DNA of 64,000 nucleotides. Source: Candidatus Anaerotignum merdipullorum (lineage in GTDB: Bacteria; Bacillota; Clostridia; Lachnospirales; Anaerotignaceae). Every line of letters begins with the position of its first letter. Positions within the stretch are counted from its first letter, which is position 1. Of the stretch, positions 12,073 through 24,200 are shown piece by piece. The position numbers and the translations under genes were made by a program. The DNA is taken from the NCBI GenBank assembly GCA_019115165.1, contig DXEB01000049.1, positions 1-64,000 on the forward strand, written 5' to 3'. A model generated the notes under the pieces. It did not search any database. It saw only the letters and a list, made by a program, of their open reading frames with translations, and was not told where the DNA came from.

Positions 12073-12110
12073 TCCTGTTTTTTGAGAACGGAATCGGACT
12101 GTCCTTTTTT
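12067..12110 (+). terminator. Riboswitch-controlled terminator overlapping the aptamer CUGGGCA element
   Basis: GGGCAGTCC (12067-12075) pairs with GGACTGTCC (12096-12104, one G.U), then TTTTTT (12105-12110). Confidence 0.75.
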
Positions 12111-12154
12111 GCGTGTATAATACGCGGCAGAAGATAAGTTTAGGAGGTTTATCC

Positions 12155-12652
12155 ATGAAAAAAGTTGGTATTGTCATGGGGAGTGACAGCGATCTTCCCG
12201 TAGTGGAAAAAGCGATGGTTACACTGGAGAAATTTGGCGTACCATTTGAAGTGCATGTATATTCTGCACACAGAACGCCAGAAGAAGCAAAGGCATTTGC
12301 ACAAAACGCAAGACAAAACGGCTTTGGCGTACTGATTGCAGCAGCTGGCAAGGCTGCGCATTTGGCAGGGGCGGTAGCAGCAAATACCACATTGCCGGTA
12401 ATTGGAATTCCAATCAAGTCTTCCACATTGGATGGATTAGATGCGCTGTTATCTACGGTGCAGATGCCGGGTGGAATTCCAGTGGCGACGGTAGCCATTG
12501 ACGGCGCAGAAAACGCTGCGTTGCTGGCAGCACAGATTCTGGCGGTGGAAGACGCGGAGCTGGCACAAAAGTTGGATGCGGCAAGAGCGGAAGCGGCGCA
12601 AAAGGTATTGGAGAAAAACCGTGCAGTCGAAGAAAAATATAACCGTGGATAA
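12155..12652 (+). CDS. purE: N5-carboxyaminoimidazole ribonucleotide mutase / PurE family
   Basis: [20 protein letters not shown]...SAHRTPEEA...AAHLAG...[24 protein letters not shown]. Confidence 0.95.
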   Translation: MKKVGIVMGSDSDLPVVEKAMVTLEKFGVPFEVHVYSAHRTPEEAKAFAQNARQNGFGVLIAAAGKAAHLAGAVAANTTLPVIGIPIKSSTLDGLDALLSTVQMPGGIPVATVAIDGAENAALLAAQILAVEDAELAQKLDAARAEAAQKVLEKNRAVEEKYNRG

Positions 12653-12712
12653 GACGCAATTGGTACGAAAGAATGCGGCAATACAAACAAACGATGAAGA
12701 AAGGATATCGAG

Positions 12713-13432
12713 ATGGAAACGGTAAAGAAAACGGAACAGCTTTATGAAGGCAAGGCGAAGAGGGTATATGCAACAGCAAATCCGGATTACTGCATTGTGT
12801 CATACAAAGACGATGCAACGGCATTCAATGGATTGAAAAAGGGAACCATTGCCGGAAAAGGTGCGATTAACAATCGTGTATCCAATTATTTGATGCAGAT
12901 GTTGGAACAGAATGGAATTCCGACGCATTTCGTTATGGAATGCAACGAACGGGAAACCGTTGTCAAAAAGGTATCCATTGTGCCTTTGGAAGTCATTGTC
13001 AGAAATATTGCGGCAGGGTCTCTGGCAAAAAGGCTGGGACTGGAGGAAGGAACCAAACTGAAACGGCCGGTTCTGGAATTTTGTTATAAAAACGATGCAT
13101 TAGGCGATCCCATGGTAAACACCTATCATATTTTGGCAATGGAATTTGCAACACAGGAAGAGTTGGATCTGATTTGCCAATACAGTTTCAAAATCAATGA
13201 TGTGTTAAGCGAATATCTGAAAGCAGTCAATATTGAACTGATTGATTTTAAGCTGGAGTTTGGAAAGACAGCGGATGGCACGATTCTGCTTGCGGATGAA
13301 ATTTCTCCGGATACTTGCCGTTTCTGGGACAGTGTCAGTGGGCAGAAACTGGATAAGGACAGGTTCCGCCGGGATTTAGGTGGTGTAGAAGATGCGTATC
13401 AGGAAGTATTGAAACGTCTGTTGGGTGAATAA
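12713..13432 (+). CDS. purC: Phosphoribosylaminoimidazole-succinocarboxamide synthase
   Basis: [35 protein letters not shown] motifs. Confidence 0.97.
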   Translation: METVKKTEQLYEGKAKRVYATANPDYCIVSYKDDATAFNGLKKGTIAGKGAINNRVSNYLMQMLEQNGIPTHFVMECNERETVVKKVSIVPLEVIVRNIAAGSLAKRLGLEEGTKLKRPVLEFCYKNDALGDPMVNTYHILAMEFATQEELDLICQYSFKINDVLSEYLKAVNIELIDFKLEFGKTADGTILLADEISPDTCRFWDSVSGQKLDKDRFRRDLGGVEDAYQEVLKRLLGE

Positions 13433-13461
13433 AGTCAAAAAAGAGAACAGGAGTGTAAAAA

Positions 13462-14901
13462 ATGAGTAATCTTCATGAAGAATGCGGCGTATTTGGCGTA
13501 TATGCCAAAGAAAAAACAACGGTTGCATCCACCGCATACTATGGTTTGTTTGCGCTGCAGCACAGAGGACAGGAAAGCTGCGGGATTGTAGTCAATGATG
13601 ACGGCGTATTCCAGTATCATAAAGACGACGGTTTGGTCAATGATGTATTCAAGCCTGAAATTATGGAAAAGCTGGGAGAAGGAAATATGGCGGTTGGTCA
13701 TGTACGTTACGGTACGACAGGCGCCAGCGACAGACTAAATGCACAGCCGATTGTCATCAATCACATCAAAGGCAAGATGGCGCTGGCACACAACGGGAAT
13801 CTGGTCAATTCTTTCGAACTGCGTCAGGAACTGGAATTGGAAGGCTCTATTTTTCATACCACCAGTGATACAGAAGTGATTTCTTACATTATCACAAAAG
13901 AACGGCTGAATGCACCGTCGATTGAAGAGGCAGTCAACCAAGCAATGTACCGGATCAAAGGCGCTTATTCTCTGGTTGTGATGTCCGCATCCAAAATGAT
14001 TGCAGCAAGAGATCCCCATGGCTTTCATCCCCTGTGCTATGGCGTAACCAAAGAAGGCACCTATGTCATTGCATCAGAGACCTGTGCATTGGACGCGGTT
14101 AGTGCGACATTTGTCAGAGATGTGCAGCCCGGTGAAATTGTAGTCTTTGATGGAGATGAAATTCGTACCATTCATGAACATGTAGGAGAGACGGAAAAAC
14201 GTCTGTGTATTTTTGAGCATATTTATTTCTCCAGACCAGACTCTTGTGTGGATGGCGTCAGCGTACATCATGCCAGAGTGACAGCAGGCGCTTGTCTGGC
14301 AATGGAGCATCCTGTACAGGCTGATGTTGTCATCGGGGTTCCTGATTCCGGTTTAGATGCAGCGATTGGATATGCAAGACAATCCGGGATTCCCTATGGA
14401 ATTGGGTTTATCAAAAACAAATACATTGGTCGTACCTTTATTGCGCCTGGACAAAAAGTTAGAGAAGATAAAGTGAAAATTAAATTGAATGTGGTATCAG
14501 AAACAGTAAAAGGCAAACGTGTGGTTATGGTGGATGATTCCATCGTCAGAGGAACGACTTCTGCAAGAATCGTCAAATTGCTGCGGGAAGCAGGTGCAAC
14601 AGAAGTACATGTGCGCTCTTCTGCACCTCCATTTCTGTTCCCCTGCTATTATGGTACGGATGTGGATTCCAAAAACGGATTGATTGCGGCGAACCACAGT
14701 ATTGAGGAGATTTGTCAGATCATTGGTGCAGATTCGCTGGGATACTTGAACTTGGATCATCTGGGGATGCTGATGGGCGTACCGAAAGGCGAAGGATACT
14801 GCGCTGCTTGTTTTGATGGGAACTATCCGACGGACATTCCGAAGGAAACCAATAAAAACAGATTTGAAGGCAAGCTGAGCGAGAGGAGAGATAAGAAATG
14901 A
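13462..14901 (+). CDS. purF: Amidophosphoribosyltransferase
   Basis: [13 protein letters not shown] (N-terminal nucleophile after propeptide), [16 protein letters not shown] motif [14 protein letters not shown]. Confidence 0.97.
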   Translation: MSNLHEECGVFGVYAKEKTTVASTAYYGLFALQHRGQESCGIVVNDDGVFQYHKDDGLVNDVFKPEIMEKLGEGNMAVGHVRYGTTGASDRLNAQPIVINHIKGKMALAHNGNLVNSFELRQELELEGSIFHTTSDTEVISYIITKERLNAPSIEEAVNQAMYRIKGAYSLVVMSASKMIAARDPHGFHPLCYGVTKEGTYVIASETCALDAVSATFVRDVQPGEIVVFDGDEIRTIHEHVGETEKRLCIFEHIYFSRPDSCVDGVSVHHARVTAGACLAMEHPVQADVVIGVPDSGLDAAIGYARQSGIPYGIGFIKNKYIGRTFIAPGQKVREDKVKIKLNVVSETVKGKRVVMVDDSIVRGTTSARIVKLLREAGATEVHVRSSAPPFLFPCYYGTDVDSKNGLIAANHSIEEICQIIGADSLGYLNLDHLGMLMGVPKGEGYCAACFDGNYPTDIPKETNKNRFEGKLSERRDKK

Positions 14902-15935
14902 AAAGCCACAGTGAAAGCTATAAAGCGGCAGGCGTGGATATCACAGCGGGATATCAGGCGGTAGAGTTGATGAAAAAGCATATTGCCAGAACGGTAACCG
15001 CAGGCGCGATGTCTGATATTGGCGGTTTTGGCGGTTTATTTGAAATGGATTTGACCGGCATGACCAAGCCTGTTCTGGTCAGTGGTACGGACGGCGTTGG
15101 TACCAAGCTGAAATTGGCATTTCTGATGGACAAGCATGACACGGTTGGCATTGACTGTGTGGCGATGTGTGTCAACGATATCATTTGCTGTGGCGCGAAG
15201 CCGCTGTTCTTCCTGGATTATATTGCGGTTGGGAAAAATTTCCCGGAGAAGGTAGCATCCATTGTTTCTGGCGTGGCAGAAGGCTGTGTGCAGTCCGGTG
15301 CAGCGCTGATTGGCGGAGAAACAGCGGAAATGCCCGGCTTTTATCCAGAGGATGAATATGATCTTGCAGGCTTTGCGGTAGGCGTAGTGGATAAAGACAA
15401 GATTCTGGATAATAAAACCATTGTGGAAGGCGATATGGTAATTGCACTGCCTTCCAGCGGGGTGCATTCCAATGGTTTTTCGCTGGTGCGCCGGGTGCTG
15501 GATGTGGAACATGCAGACATTCGGACGCCTTTGGCAGAACTGAATGGAAAGTCGATCGGAGAGACGCTGTTGGCGCCTACCAAAATTTATGTAAAACCCA
15601 TGTTGGCGCTGTTTGAGGAAGTAAAGGTAAAAGCAGTTTCCCATATCACCGGCGGCGGATTTTATGAAAATATCCCCAGAAGCATTCCGAAAGGCTTTGG
15701 AGCGAAGATTGACAAAAACACACTGCGGATTCCGCCGATTTTTGATTTGATTGCGAAAAAAGGCAATATTCCCGAACGAGATATGTTCAATACCTTTAAT
15801 ATGGGTGTTGGTATGAGTGTTGTGGTAGCAAAAGAAGATGCACAAAAGGCGCTTGCCATTTTGCAGGCACAGGGTGAGGATGCATACATTATGGGTGAAA
15901 TTATCCCATCTGAGGAAGGTGTGGTGATATGCTGA
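14898..15935 (+). CDS. purM: Phosphoribosylformylglycinamidine cyclo-ligase
   Basis: [39 protein letters not shown] motifs. Confidence 0.97.
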   Translation: MKSHSESYKAAGVDITAGYQAVELMKKHIARTVTAGAMSDIGGFGGLFEMDLTGMTKPVLVSGTDGVGTKLKLAFLMDKHDTVGIDCVAMCVNDIICCGAKPLFFLDYIAVGKNFPEKVASIVSGVAEGCVQSGAALIGGETAEMPGFYPEDEYDLAGFAVGVVDKDKILDNKTIVEGDMVIALPSSGVHSNGFSLVRRVLDVEHADIRTPLAELNGKSIGETLLAPTKIYVKPMLALFEEVKVKAVSHITGGGFYENIPRSIPKGFGAKIDKNTLRIPPIFDLIAKKGNIPERDMFNTFNMGVGMSVVVAKEDAQKALAILQAQGEDAYIMGEIIPSEEGVVIC

Positions 15936-16537
15936 AAACAAAAATAGCTGTTTTTGTTTCCGGCGGCGGCACCAATTTGCAGGCGTTGATTGACGCGCAG
16001 CAAAACGGCTCGCTTTCCAGCGGTGAAATTGCGTTGGTGGTAGCAAGCAATCCTCAGGCATATGCATTGACAAGAGCGGCGGAACACGGAATTCCGTCCG
16101 CTGTTGTTGTACGCAGGGAGTTTCCGTCTCAGACAGCATATGAGGAAACACTGAAGGAGGTTCTGGCGGAATATGGAATCGAGATGATTGTGCTGGCAGG
16201 ATTTATGTCGATTCTTAGTGAAAACTTTACATCTGCCTATCCCAAACGCATCATCAACATTCATCCATCTCTGATTCCATCTTTTTGCGGAAAAGGATAT
16301 TATGGATTAAAGGTGCATGAAGCGGCGTTGGCATATGGCGTAAAGGTGACGGGAGCAACAGTACATTTTGTCAATGAAATTCCGGATGGTGGAGAAATTC
16401 TGCTGCAAAAAGCAGTGGAGGTCAAAGAAGGCGATACACCGGAAGCGTTGCAGAGGCGCGTGATGGAAGAAGCGGAATGGATATTGCTTCCAAAGGCAAC
16501 GGAACAGGTGGCAAGGGACTTGCAGAAAGGAAAATAA
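15929..16537 (+). CDS. purN: Phosphoribosylglycinamide formyltransferase
   Basis: [43 protein letters not shown]. Confidence 0.97.
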   Translation: MLKTKIAVFVSGGGTNLQALIDAQQNGSLSSGEIALVVASNPQAYALTRAAEHGIPSAVVVRREFPSQTAYEETLKEVLAEYGIEMIVLAGFMSILSENFTSAYPKRIINIHPSLIPSFCGKGYYGLKVHEAALAYGVKVTGATVHFVNEIPDGGEILLQKAVEVKEGDTPEALQRRVMEEAEWILLPKATEQVARDLQKGK

Positions 16538-16540
16538 ACT

Positions 16541-17260
16541 ATGGATATTTATCGTGTGGATACGATGACCGATTTGGTACGGGGAAATGCATATGTAGGC
16601 AGAGGTATTGTGATTGGAAAAACAGCGGATGGAACGAAGGCTGCAGTGGCATATTTTATTATGGGACGCAGTGAAAACAGCCGCAATCGCGTGTTTGTCG
16701 AACAGGGCGATGAGGTTGTGATTCATCCATTTGACGCGTCTAAAGTGGAGGATCCATCTTTGATCATTTATTCTCCCATCAAAACATGGGAGAATCATTT
16801 GATTGTGACAAACGGCGATCAGACGGATACGGTATACGATTTCCTGCGGGCAGGAAACACATTCGAAGAAGCGTTGGAAACCAGAGAATTTGAACCGGAC
16901 GCACCGAATTTCACACCCAGAATCAGCGGTATGCTGACATTCCATGATATGGATTTTTCTTATAAAATGAGTATTTTGAAGAGTGCGGACGCGGTCGGAA
17001 GTGCTTGCAATCGCTATACGTTTGCCTACGCAGCAACAGCAGGAGTGGGGCATTTTATTCATACGTATGTCTGTGACGGCAATCCGCTGCCTACGTTCCA
17101 AGGGGAACCGGAACGGGTATCCATACCGAATGATATTGATTTGTTTACCAAAGAAATTTGGGAAAATCTGGATGAACAAAATAAAATTTCCATTTATGTG
17201 CGCTATATCGACTTGCAGACGGGTGCAGTGGAAAACAGAATGATCAATAAAAATCAATGA
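16541..17260 (+). CDS. IMP cyclohydrolase (PurO-like, IMP_cyclohyd family)
   Basis: MDIYRVDTMTDLVRGNAYVGRGIVIGKTADG...AAVAYFIMGRSENSRNRVF; position in operon next to stand-alone AICAR transformylase. Confidence 0.8.
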   Translation: MDIYRVDTMTDLVRGNAYVGRGIVIGKTADGTKAAVAYFIMGRSENSRNRVFVEQGDEVVIHPFDASKVEDPSLIIYSPIKTWENHLIVTNGDQTDTVYDFLRAGNTFEEALETREFEPDAPNFTPRISGMLTFHDMDFSYKMSILKSADAVGSACNRYTFAYAATAGVGHFIHTYVCDGNPLPTFQGEPERVSIPNDIDLFTKEIWENLDEQNKISIYVRYIDLQTGAVENRMINKNQ

Positions 17261-17271
17261 GGAGAACGCCT

Positions 17272-18708
17272 ATGGACAGAACAAAAGAAACCTATCTTTC
17301 CCCATTCTCCACCAGATATTCCAGCAAGGAAATGCAGGAGGTTTTTTCGGAGCAGTTTAAGTTCCGTACCTGGAGAAGGTTATGGATCGCGCTTGCAAAA
17401 GCGGAACGGGCATTGGGATTGGATATTACGGAAGAACAAATTGCGCAGATGGAAGCCCATCGGGACGATATCAATTATGAAGTGGCAGAGGCACGGGAAA
17501 AAATCGTGCGTCATGATGTGATGAGTCATGTTTATGCCTATGGAAAGCAATGTCCGGCGGCAGAACCGATTATCCATCTGGGGGCAACCAGCTGTTATGT
17601 GGGAGATAATACGGATGTAATCATTATGCGTGAGGCTTCCCGGATCATATTGAAAAAAGCGGCGCAGGTGCTGAAAAATCTGGCAGACTTTGCGGCGGAA
17701 TACAAAGGGCTGCCCTGCATGGCATATACCCATTTGCAGCCGGCACAGCTGACAACGGTGGGAAAACGTGCGACATTATGGATGTATGAACTTTCGCAGG
17801 ATATCAAGGAGCTGGAGCACCGCTTAGACGAGCTGCTCTTGCTCGGGTCCAAAGGCACCACTGGCACACAGGCAAGCTTTATGGAGTTATTTGAAGGTGA
17901 TGAAGCAAAGATTAAAAAAATGGAAGAAATGATTGCGGCAGCCATGGGATTTTCAGGTGTCGTTCCGGTTTCTGGACAGACTTACTCCAGAAAAGTAGAC
18001 GCCTATTTCTTAGCGGTACTGTCCGGGTTTGCACAGAGTGCATATAAATTCTCCAATGATATGCGTATTTTGCAGTCCTTTGAAGAAATGGAAGAACCCT
18101 TTGAGAAGAATCAAATCGGTTCTTCTGCGATGCCCTATAAGCGCAATCCGATGCGCAGTGAACGGATGTCTGCTTTGGCAAGGTATGTCATTGTGGATGC
18201 GCTGAACCCGGCGTTGACAGCAGGCACGCAGTGGTTTGAACGGACGCTGGATGATTCCGCAAATAAGCGGATTTCTGTGGCAGAGGCATTTTTAGCAGTA
18301 GACGCGATTTTGAATATTTATATCAATGTAACCGGCGGGATTGTCGTATATGATAAGGTGATTCACCGCCGTGTGATGGAAAAACTGCCCTTTATGGCGA
18401 CGGAGAATATTTTGATGCAGTCGGTGAAAAAGGGTGGAAACAGACAGGAACTGCATGAACGTTTGCGTACGCACTCCCATGCAGCGGCAGCAAAAGTAAA
18501 GTTGGAAGGCGGTCAAAATGATTTGATTGACCGCATCGCTGCAGATCCTGCATTTGCGTTGACAGAAGCGGAACTGCATGCAGAGTTGGATCCGAAGCGA
18601 TATATTGGAAGATGTGAATCTCAGGTGGATGAATTTTTGAACGAGGTCATTGCACCGATTTTGGAAAGATGGCATGATACAGAAATTCAGGCAGAATTGA
18701 ACGTTTGA
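17272..18708 (+). CDS. purB: Adenylosuccinate lyase
   Basis: HLGATSCYVGDNTD, GTTGTQASF, signature GSSAMPYKRNP. Confidence 0.96.
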   Translation: MDRTKETYLSPFSTRYSSKEMQEVFSEQFKFRTWRRLWIALAKAERALGLDITEEQIAQMEAHRDDINYEVAEAREKIVRHDVMSHVYAYGKQCPAAEPIIHLGATSCYVGDNTDVIIMREASRIILKKAAQVLKNLADFAAEYKGLPCMAYTHLQPAQLTTVGKRATLWMYELSQDIKELEHRLDELLLLGSKGTTGTQASFMELFEGDEAKIKKMEEMIAAAMGFSGVVPVSGQTYSRKVDAYFLAVLSGFAQSAYKFSNDMRILQSFEEMEEPFEKNQIGSSAMPYKRNPMRSERMSALARYVIVDALNPALTAGTQWFERTLDDSANKRISVAEAFLAVDAILNIYINVTGGIVVYDKVIHRRVMEKLPFMATENILMQSVKKGGNRQELHERLRTHSHAAAAKVKLEGGQNDLIDRIAADPAFALTEAELHAELDPKRYIGRCESQVDEFLNEVIAPILERWHDTEIQAELNV

Positions 18709-18728
18709 GTAGAGGAGGAAAGATCGGC

Positions 18729-19913
18729 ATGAAAGAATTTGAGTTGAAATATGGCTGCAATCCCAATCAGAAACCGGCAAAAATTTATATGGCGGACGGC
18801 AGTGATCTGCCCATTGAAATATTGAACGGAAAACCGGGATATATCAATTTTTTGGATGCCTTTAACAGCTGGCAATTGGTAAAAGAATTGAAAGAAGCGC
18901 TAGGAATGCCGGCGGCAACATCCTTTAAGCATGTCAGCCCAACTTCCGCAGCAGTTGGCGTTCCGATGAGTGCAGAGTTAAAGAAAGCCTGCTTTGTTGA
19001 GGATATTGAAGGGCTGGATGATTCCCCGATTGCGCTGGCATATGCCAGAGCCAGAGGGACGGATAGAATGTGTTCCTTTGGAGATTGGGTTGCGCTCAGC
19101 GACGAGTGCGACGAAGTGACAGCGCGTCTGCTCAAAAGAGAAGTTTCCGACGGAATCATTGCGCCGGGATATACGCCGGAAGCATTGGAAATCCTCAAAA
19201 GCAAACGGAAAGGGAACTATAATATCGTCAAGATAGATCCCAATTTTGTGCCGGAACAACAGGAGATCAAACAGGTTTACGGGATTACGTTTGAACAGGG
19301 CAGAAACAATTTCAAGATTGATCACACCTTATTGGAAAATATTGTGACGGAACATAAAACGCTTCCGGATGCGGCAAAACGGGATTTGATTATTGCGCTG
19401 ATTACACTGAAATATACCCAGTCCAATTCTGTATGCTTTGCCAAAGATGGACAGGCAATTGGAGTGGGTGCGGGACAGCAGTCCAGAATCCACTGTACCA
19501 GACTGGCGGGGAATAAAGCGGATGTATGGCATTTGCGTCAGCACGAGAAAGTTTTGAATCTGCCCTTTTTGCCGACTGTGGGCAGACCGGACAGAGATAA
19601 TACCATTGATGTGTATATCTCCGATGATTATGAAGATGTACTGGCAGAAGGCACATGGCAGAACTTCTTCTCGGAAAAGCCGGAACCGCTGACCAGAGAA
19701 GAAAAACGGGCATATTTGGATACGATTACCGGTGTGGCGCTGGGAAGCGATGCATTCTTCCCCTTTGGCGATAATATTGAACGTGCGGCAAAAAGCGGCG
19801 TTACCTATATTGCAGAACCCGGCGGATCCATTCGAGATGATCATGTCATTGAAACCTGTAACCGTTTTGGTATGGTCATGGCGTTTACAGGCATGAGATT
19901 GTTCCACCACTAA
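18729..19913 (+). CDS. Stand-alone AICAR formyltransferase (PurH transformylase domain only)
   Basis: LKYGCNPNQKPAKIY, TSFKHVSPTSAAVG, KYTQSNSVCFAKDGQAIGVGAGQQSRIHC; no MGS-like IMP cyclohydrolase domain. Confidence 0.9.
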   Translation: MKEFELKYGCNPNQKPAKIYMADGSDLPIEILNGKPGYINFLDAFNSWQLVKELKEALGMPAATSFKHVSPTSAAVGVPMSAELKKACFVEDIEGLDDSPIALAYARARGTDRMCSFGDWVALSDECDEVTARLLKREVSDGIIAPGYTPEALEILKSKRKGNYNIVKIDPNFVPEQQEIKQVYGITFEQGRNNFKIDHTLLENIVTEHKTLPDAAKRDLIIALITLKYTQSNSVCFAKDGQAIGVGAGQQSRIHCTRLAGNKADVWHLRQHEKVLNLPFLPTVGRPDRDNTIDVYISDDYEDVLAEGTWQNFFSEKPEPLTREEKRAYLDTITGVALGSDAFFPFGDNIERAAKSGVTYIAEPGGSIRDDHVIETCNRFGMVMAFTGMRLFHH

Positions 19914-19934
19914 CAAAGGGGAGGTTAGAGAGGC

Positions 19935-21197
19935 ATGAAAGTAATGGTCGTAGGCGGCGGTGGCAGAGAGCATGCTATCGTAAAGAAGATCAAAGAAAAT
20001 CCTGCTGTGACAGAGTTGTATGTGTTGCCGGGAAACGGCGGAATTGCACAGGATGCGATCTGTGTGGATATTGGTGCGAAAGATATTGACGGTATTGTGG
20101 CATTCGCAAAGGAAAAAGCTATTGATTTTGCGATTGTGGCTCCAGACGACCCATTGGTATTGGGTGCTGTGGATGCATTGGAAGCCGTTGGAATCTCTTG
20201 TTTTGGACCGAATCGAAATGCGGCGATTTTGGAAGGCAGTAAAGTGTTTTCCAAAAACCTCATGAAAAAATACCAGATTCCGACAGCGGCATATGCTGTG
20301 TTTGACCATGCGGCAGATGCACTGGCATATCTGGAGACAGCACCCATTCCAACGGTGATTAAAGCAGATGGTTTGGCACTGGGAAAAGGCGTAATCATTG
20401 CAGAAACAAGAGAACAGGCGAAAGAGGCTGTACATACCATTATGGAGGACAAAATATTTGGCGCCAGCGGTGACCAGATTGTGATAGAGGAATTTTTGAC
20501 AGGACCGGAAGTGTCTGTGCTGGCGTTTACAGACGGTAAGACCGTGGTTCCGATGGTTTCTTCTATGGATCATAAACGCGCGCTGGACGGCGATCAAGGG
20601 CTGAATACCGGCGGTATGGGGACCATTGCGCCCAATCCGTACTATACCGAAGCAATTGCGGCAGAATGCATGGAAAAGATATTCCTGCCAACGATGCATG
20701 CGATGAATGCAGAGGGAAGAACGTTCAAAGGATGCCTGTATTTTGGTTTGATGCTGACAGCCGATGGTCCGAAGGTCATTGAATATAACTGTCGTTTTGG
20801 AGACCCGGAAACACAGGTGGTACTGCCGCTGTTGGAAAGCGATCTGTTGACGATTATGCAGCAAATTGCCGCAGGTACGCTGGCAGAAGCGGAAGTTGCA
20901 TTCAGCAAAAAATCTGCTTGCTGTGTGATTCTGGCATCGGAGGGCTATCCTGGCAAATATGAGACTGGTTACGAAATTACATTGCCGGCAGATACCAGCC
21001 GGATTTTTGTGGCGGGTGCAAAAGTCAAAGACGGTAAGCTCCTGAGCGGCGGCGGTCGTGTATTGGGTGTCACGGAAGTGGCAGATACTCTGGCGGAAGC
21101 GGTGGAAAAGGCGTATGAAACGGTAAAAACCGTCCATTTTGCAAATGCATATTATCGGAAGGATATTGGGAAAAAAGCCCTTGCGGCGGAGGTGTAA
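19935..21197 (+). CDS. purD: Phosphoribosylamine-glycine ligase
   Basis: MKVMVVGGGGREHAI, PTVIKADGLALGKGV, NTGGMGTIAP motifs. Confidence 0.97.
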   Translation: MKVMVVGGGGREHAIVKKIKENPAVTELYVLPGNGGIAQDAICVDIGAKDIDGIVAFAKEKAIDFAIVAPDDPLVLGAVDALEAVGISCFGPNRNAAILEGSKVFSKNLMKKYQIPTAAYAVFDHAADALAYLETAPIPTVIKADGLALGKGVIIAETREQAKEAVHTIMEDKIFGASGDQIVIEEFLTGPEVSVLAFTDGKTVVPMVSSMDHKRALDGDQGLNTGGMGTIAPNPYYTEAIAAECMEKIFLPTMHAMNAEGRTFKGCLYFGLMLTADGPKVIEYNCRFGDPETQVVLPLLESDLLTIMQQIAAGTLAEAEVAFSKKSACCVILASEGYPGKYETGYEITLPADTSRIFVAGAKVKDGKLLSGGGRVLGVTEVADTLAEAVEKAYETVKTVHFANAYYRKDIGKKALAAEV

Positions 21198-21202
21198 CAT
21201 CT

Positions 21203-24200
21203 ATGGTTTACAGAATTTATGTGGAGAAAAAACAGGGATTGCAGACAGAAGCGGATAGTCTGCGCAATGATCTGGTTAATCTGTTGGGGATGAAAGGACT
21301 GACAGGACTACGGATTTTGAATCGGTATGATGTGGAACATATTGATGAAACGTTGTTTGACTACTGCAAAACAACGGTTTTTTCCGAACCGCAGCTGGAT
21401 CATCTTCTGACAGAGATTCCACAGGACGGTGCATCGGTATTTGCGGTGGAATTTTTGCCAGGGCAGTTTGACCAGCGGGCGAATTCTGCGGCAGAATGTA
21501 TCCAGATTATTTCCAAGCAGGATCGGCCATTGGTCAAAAGCGCGAAGGTGTACCTGCTGTATGGCGAATTGTGTGAAACGGATATAGAAGCCATCAAAAA
21601 ATATGTCATTAACCCTGTGGAATCCAGAGAGGCGTCATTGGCAGAGGCGGATACGCTGGAAATTGCCTATGAGATTCCTACCGCTGTCGCAACATTGGAC
21701 GGGTTTTTGACAATGGAGGAAGCGGCACTGGCACAGTTTATCGCAGACCAGGGATTGGCGATGGATTTGGATGATATCAAGGTATGCCAGGCATATTTCC
21801 AAAGCGAACACAGAGATCCTACCATTACAGAAATTAAAATGATTGATACGTATTGGTCGGATCATTGTCGGCATACGACATTTTTGACAACCATTGACCA
21901 CGTGACGTTTGAAGACGACCTGCTGCAACAGGCATATCAAGAATATTTACAGACCAGAGAAGCCATTGGGCGTACCAAACCCATCAATTTGATGGACATT
22001 GGCACGATTGTGGCGAAGCTGCTCAAACAGCAGGGAAAGCTGGAAAAGCTGGACGAATCGGAAGAAATCAATGCCTGCACCGTCAAAATTGATGTGGAAG
22101 TGGCAGACAGAGTGGAAAAATGGCTGTTGCTGTTCAAGAATGAAACCCATAATCATCCGACAGAAATCGAGCCCTTTGGCGGCGCGGCAACCTGTGTCGG
22201 CGGCGCTATCCGAGATCCCTTGAGCGGACGTTCCTATGTATATGCCGCTATGCGCGTGACGGGCGCTGGGAATCCACTGACACCGGTGTCTGAAACATTG
22301 CAGGGAAAACTGCCGCAGCGCAAAATTGTAACGACAGCGGCGGCTGGCTACAGCTCCTATGGAAATCAGATCGGTTTGGCAACCGGGCAGGTAGACGAGC
22401 TTTATCATGACGGTTATGTAGCAAAGAGAATGGAAATCGGTGCGGTTATCGGTGCTGCACCGGCGGAAAATGTACGCAGAGAACGCCCGCAGGCAGGAGA
22501 TATTGTGATTTTGCTGGGTGGCAGAACAGGGCGCGATGGCTGTGGCGGCGCGACGGGTTCTTCGAAATCCCATACGTTACAGTCGCTGGAAAGCTGCGGG
22601 GCAGAAGTCCAGAAAGGAAACGCACCGGAAGAAAGAAAACTGCAAAGATTGTTCCGCAATGGAGAAGCCTCCCGTTTGATTAAGCGCTGCAATGATTTTG
22701 GCGCAGGCGGTGTGTCGGTTGCCATTGGGGAATTGGCAGACGGGTTGGAAATCAATTTGAATGCCGTGCCGAAAAAATATGAAGGGTTGGACGGCACAGA
22801 GCTGGCGATCAGTGAATCTCAGGAAAGAATGGCGGTCGTGGTGGCTGCAGAAGATGTGGAACGATTCAAAGAGCTGGCATATGCGGAAAACCTGGAAGCG
22901 ACCGTTGTGGCAGAAGTGAAAGCAGAGCCGTATTTGGTGATGTATTGGAATGGAAAGAAGATTGTCAATGTTTCCAGAGAATTCCTCAATTCTAATGGTG
23001 CAGAAAAACATATTGACATTGCACCTGCCGCACCGGAACCTTATGAGAAAGAAATCAAAGAGGATTTCAAAGAGGCATATTTGGATTTAGCAGGCGACTT
23101 AAATGTCTGCTCCAAACGTGGATTATCCGAGCGTTTTGATTCTACCATTGGCGCAGGTACGGTTTTGATGCCATTTGGCGGTAAGTACCAGAGAACACCC
23201 ATCCAGGCAATGGTAAACAAGGTGTCCATGGAAAAAGAGGATGCCAAGACTTGTTCCTTGATGGCATGGGGATATAACCCGTATATTGCAGAAAAGAGCC
23301 CATATCATAGTGCCTATCTGGCAGTTGTGGAATCCGTGGCAAAACTGATTGCCACCGGCGCGAAATTTGAAGATGTCTATCTGTCCTTCCAGGAGTATTT
23401 CGAAAAGCCCATGAAGGATCCGAAACGTTGGGGAAAACCGTTGGCGGCGTTGTTGGGTGCCTTTATGGCGCAAAAGGGATTGGAAATTGCTGCTATTGGC
23501 GGGAAGGATTCCATGAGCGGAACGTTTGAGCATATTGATGTACCGCCAACGCTGGTGTCGTTTGCAGTCACAACGGAACATATGCGCCATATTCTTTCTC
23601 CGGAATTCAAAGGAGAAAACCATAAGGTGGTGTTGCTGCGTCCGGTATATGACCAAAATGGGCTGCCTACGGCAGACAGTTTGAAAGCGCTGTTTGCACA
23701 GGTCCATGATCTGATGCGGGCAGGCAAGGTGTGTGCGGCATATACTCCGACGTATGGCGGTGTAGCGGAAGCCGTGCTGAAGATGACCATGGGCAATGCC
23801 ATTGGATTCACCTATGCGGACGGACTGAGTCAGGAAGCCCTCTTCGGCTACCAATACGGCGCCTTTGTACTGGAATTATGTGCAGAGGACGAGATCGGAA
23901 TGCTGCTGGGAAGAACCGGTGGGAAGGCGATGGTAAAAGACGGTGTTTCCATTGCACTGCAAGAACTGTATGATGTGTATGAAAACAAGCTGGAACCGAT
24001 TTATACCTGCAATCTGGAAACGGAAACAAAGGAAATCCCTGCCTTTACGTATCGTGCGGAACAGCTCGCAAAACCGCGGATGTCCTTTGCAAAACCAAAG
24101 GTGCTGATTCCGGTATTCCCGGGTACCAACTGTGAATACGATTCGGCAAAAGCGATGGAGCGCGCCGGCGCAGAAGCGGAAATTTTTGTCATCAATAACT

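Noticed and set aside
15036-16151. 371-aa antisense ORF over purM/purN
   Set aside because: Antisense to conserved genes; no domain signal.
19329-21200. 623-aa stop-free ORF antisense to purD and the AICAR transformylase
   Set aside because: It has His/Arg/Phe/Ile-rich composition typical of reverse-strand translation, no RBS or domain, and overlaps well-identified genes. It is a codon-usage artefact.
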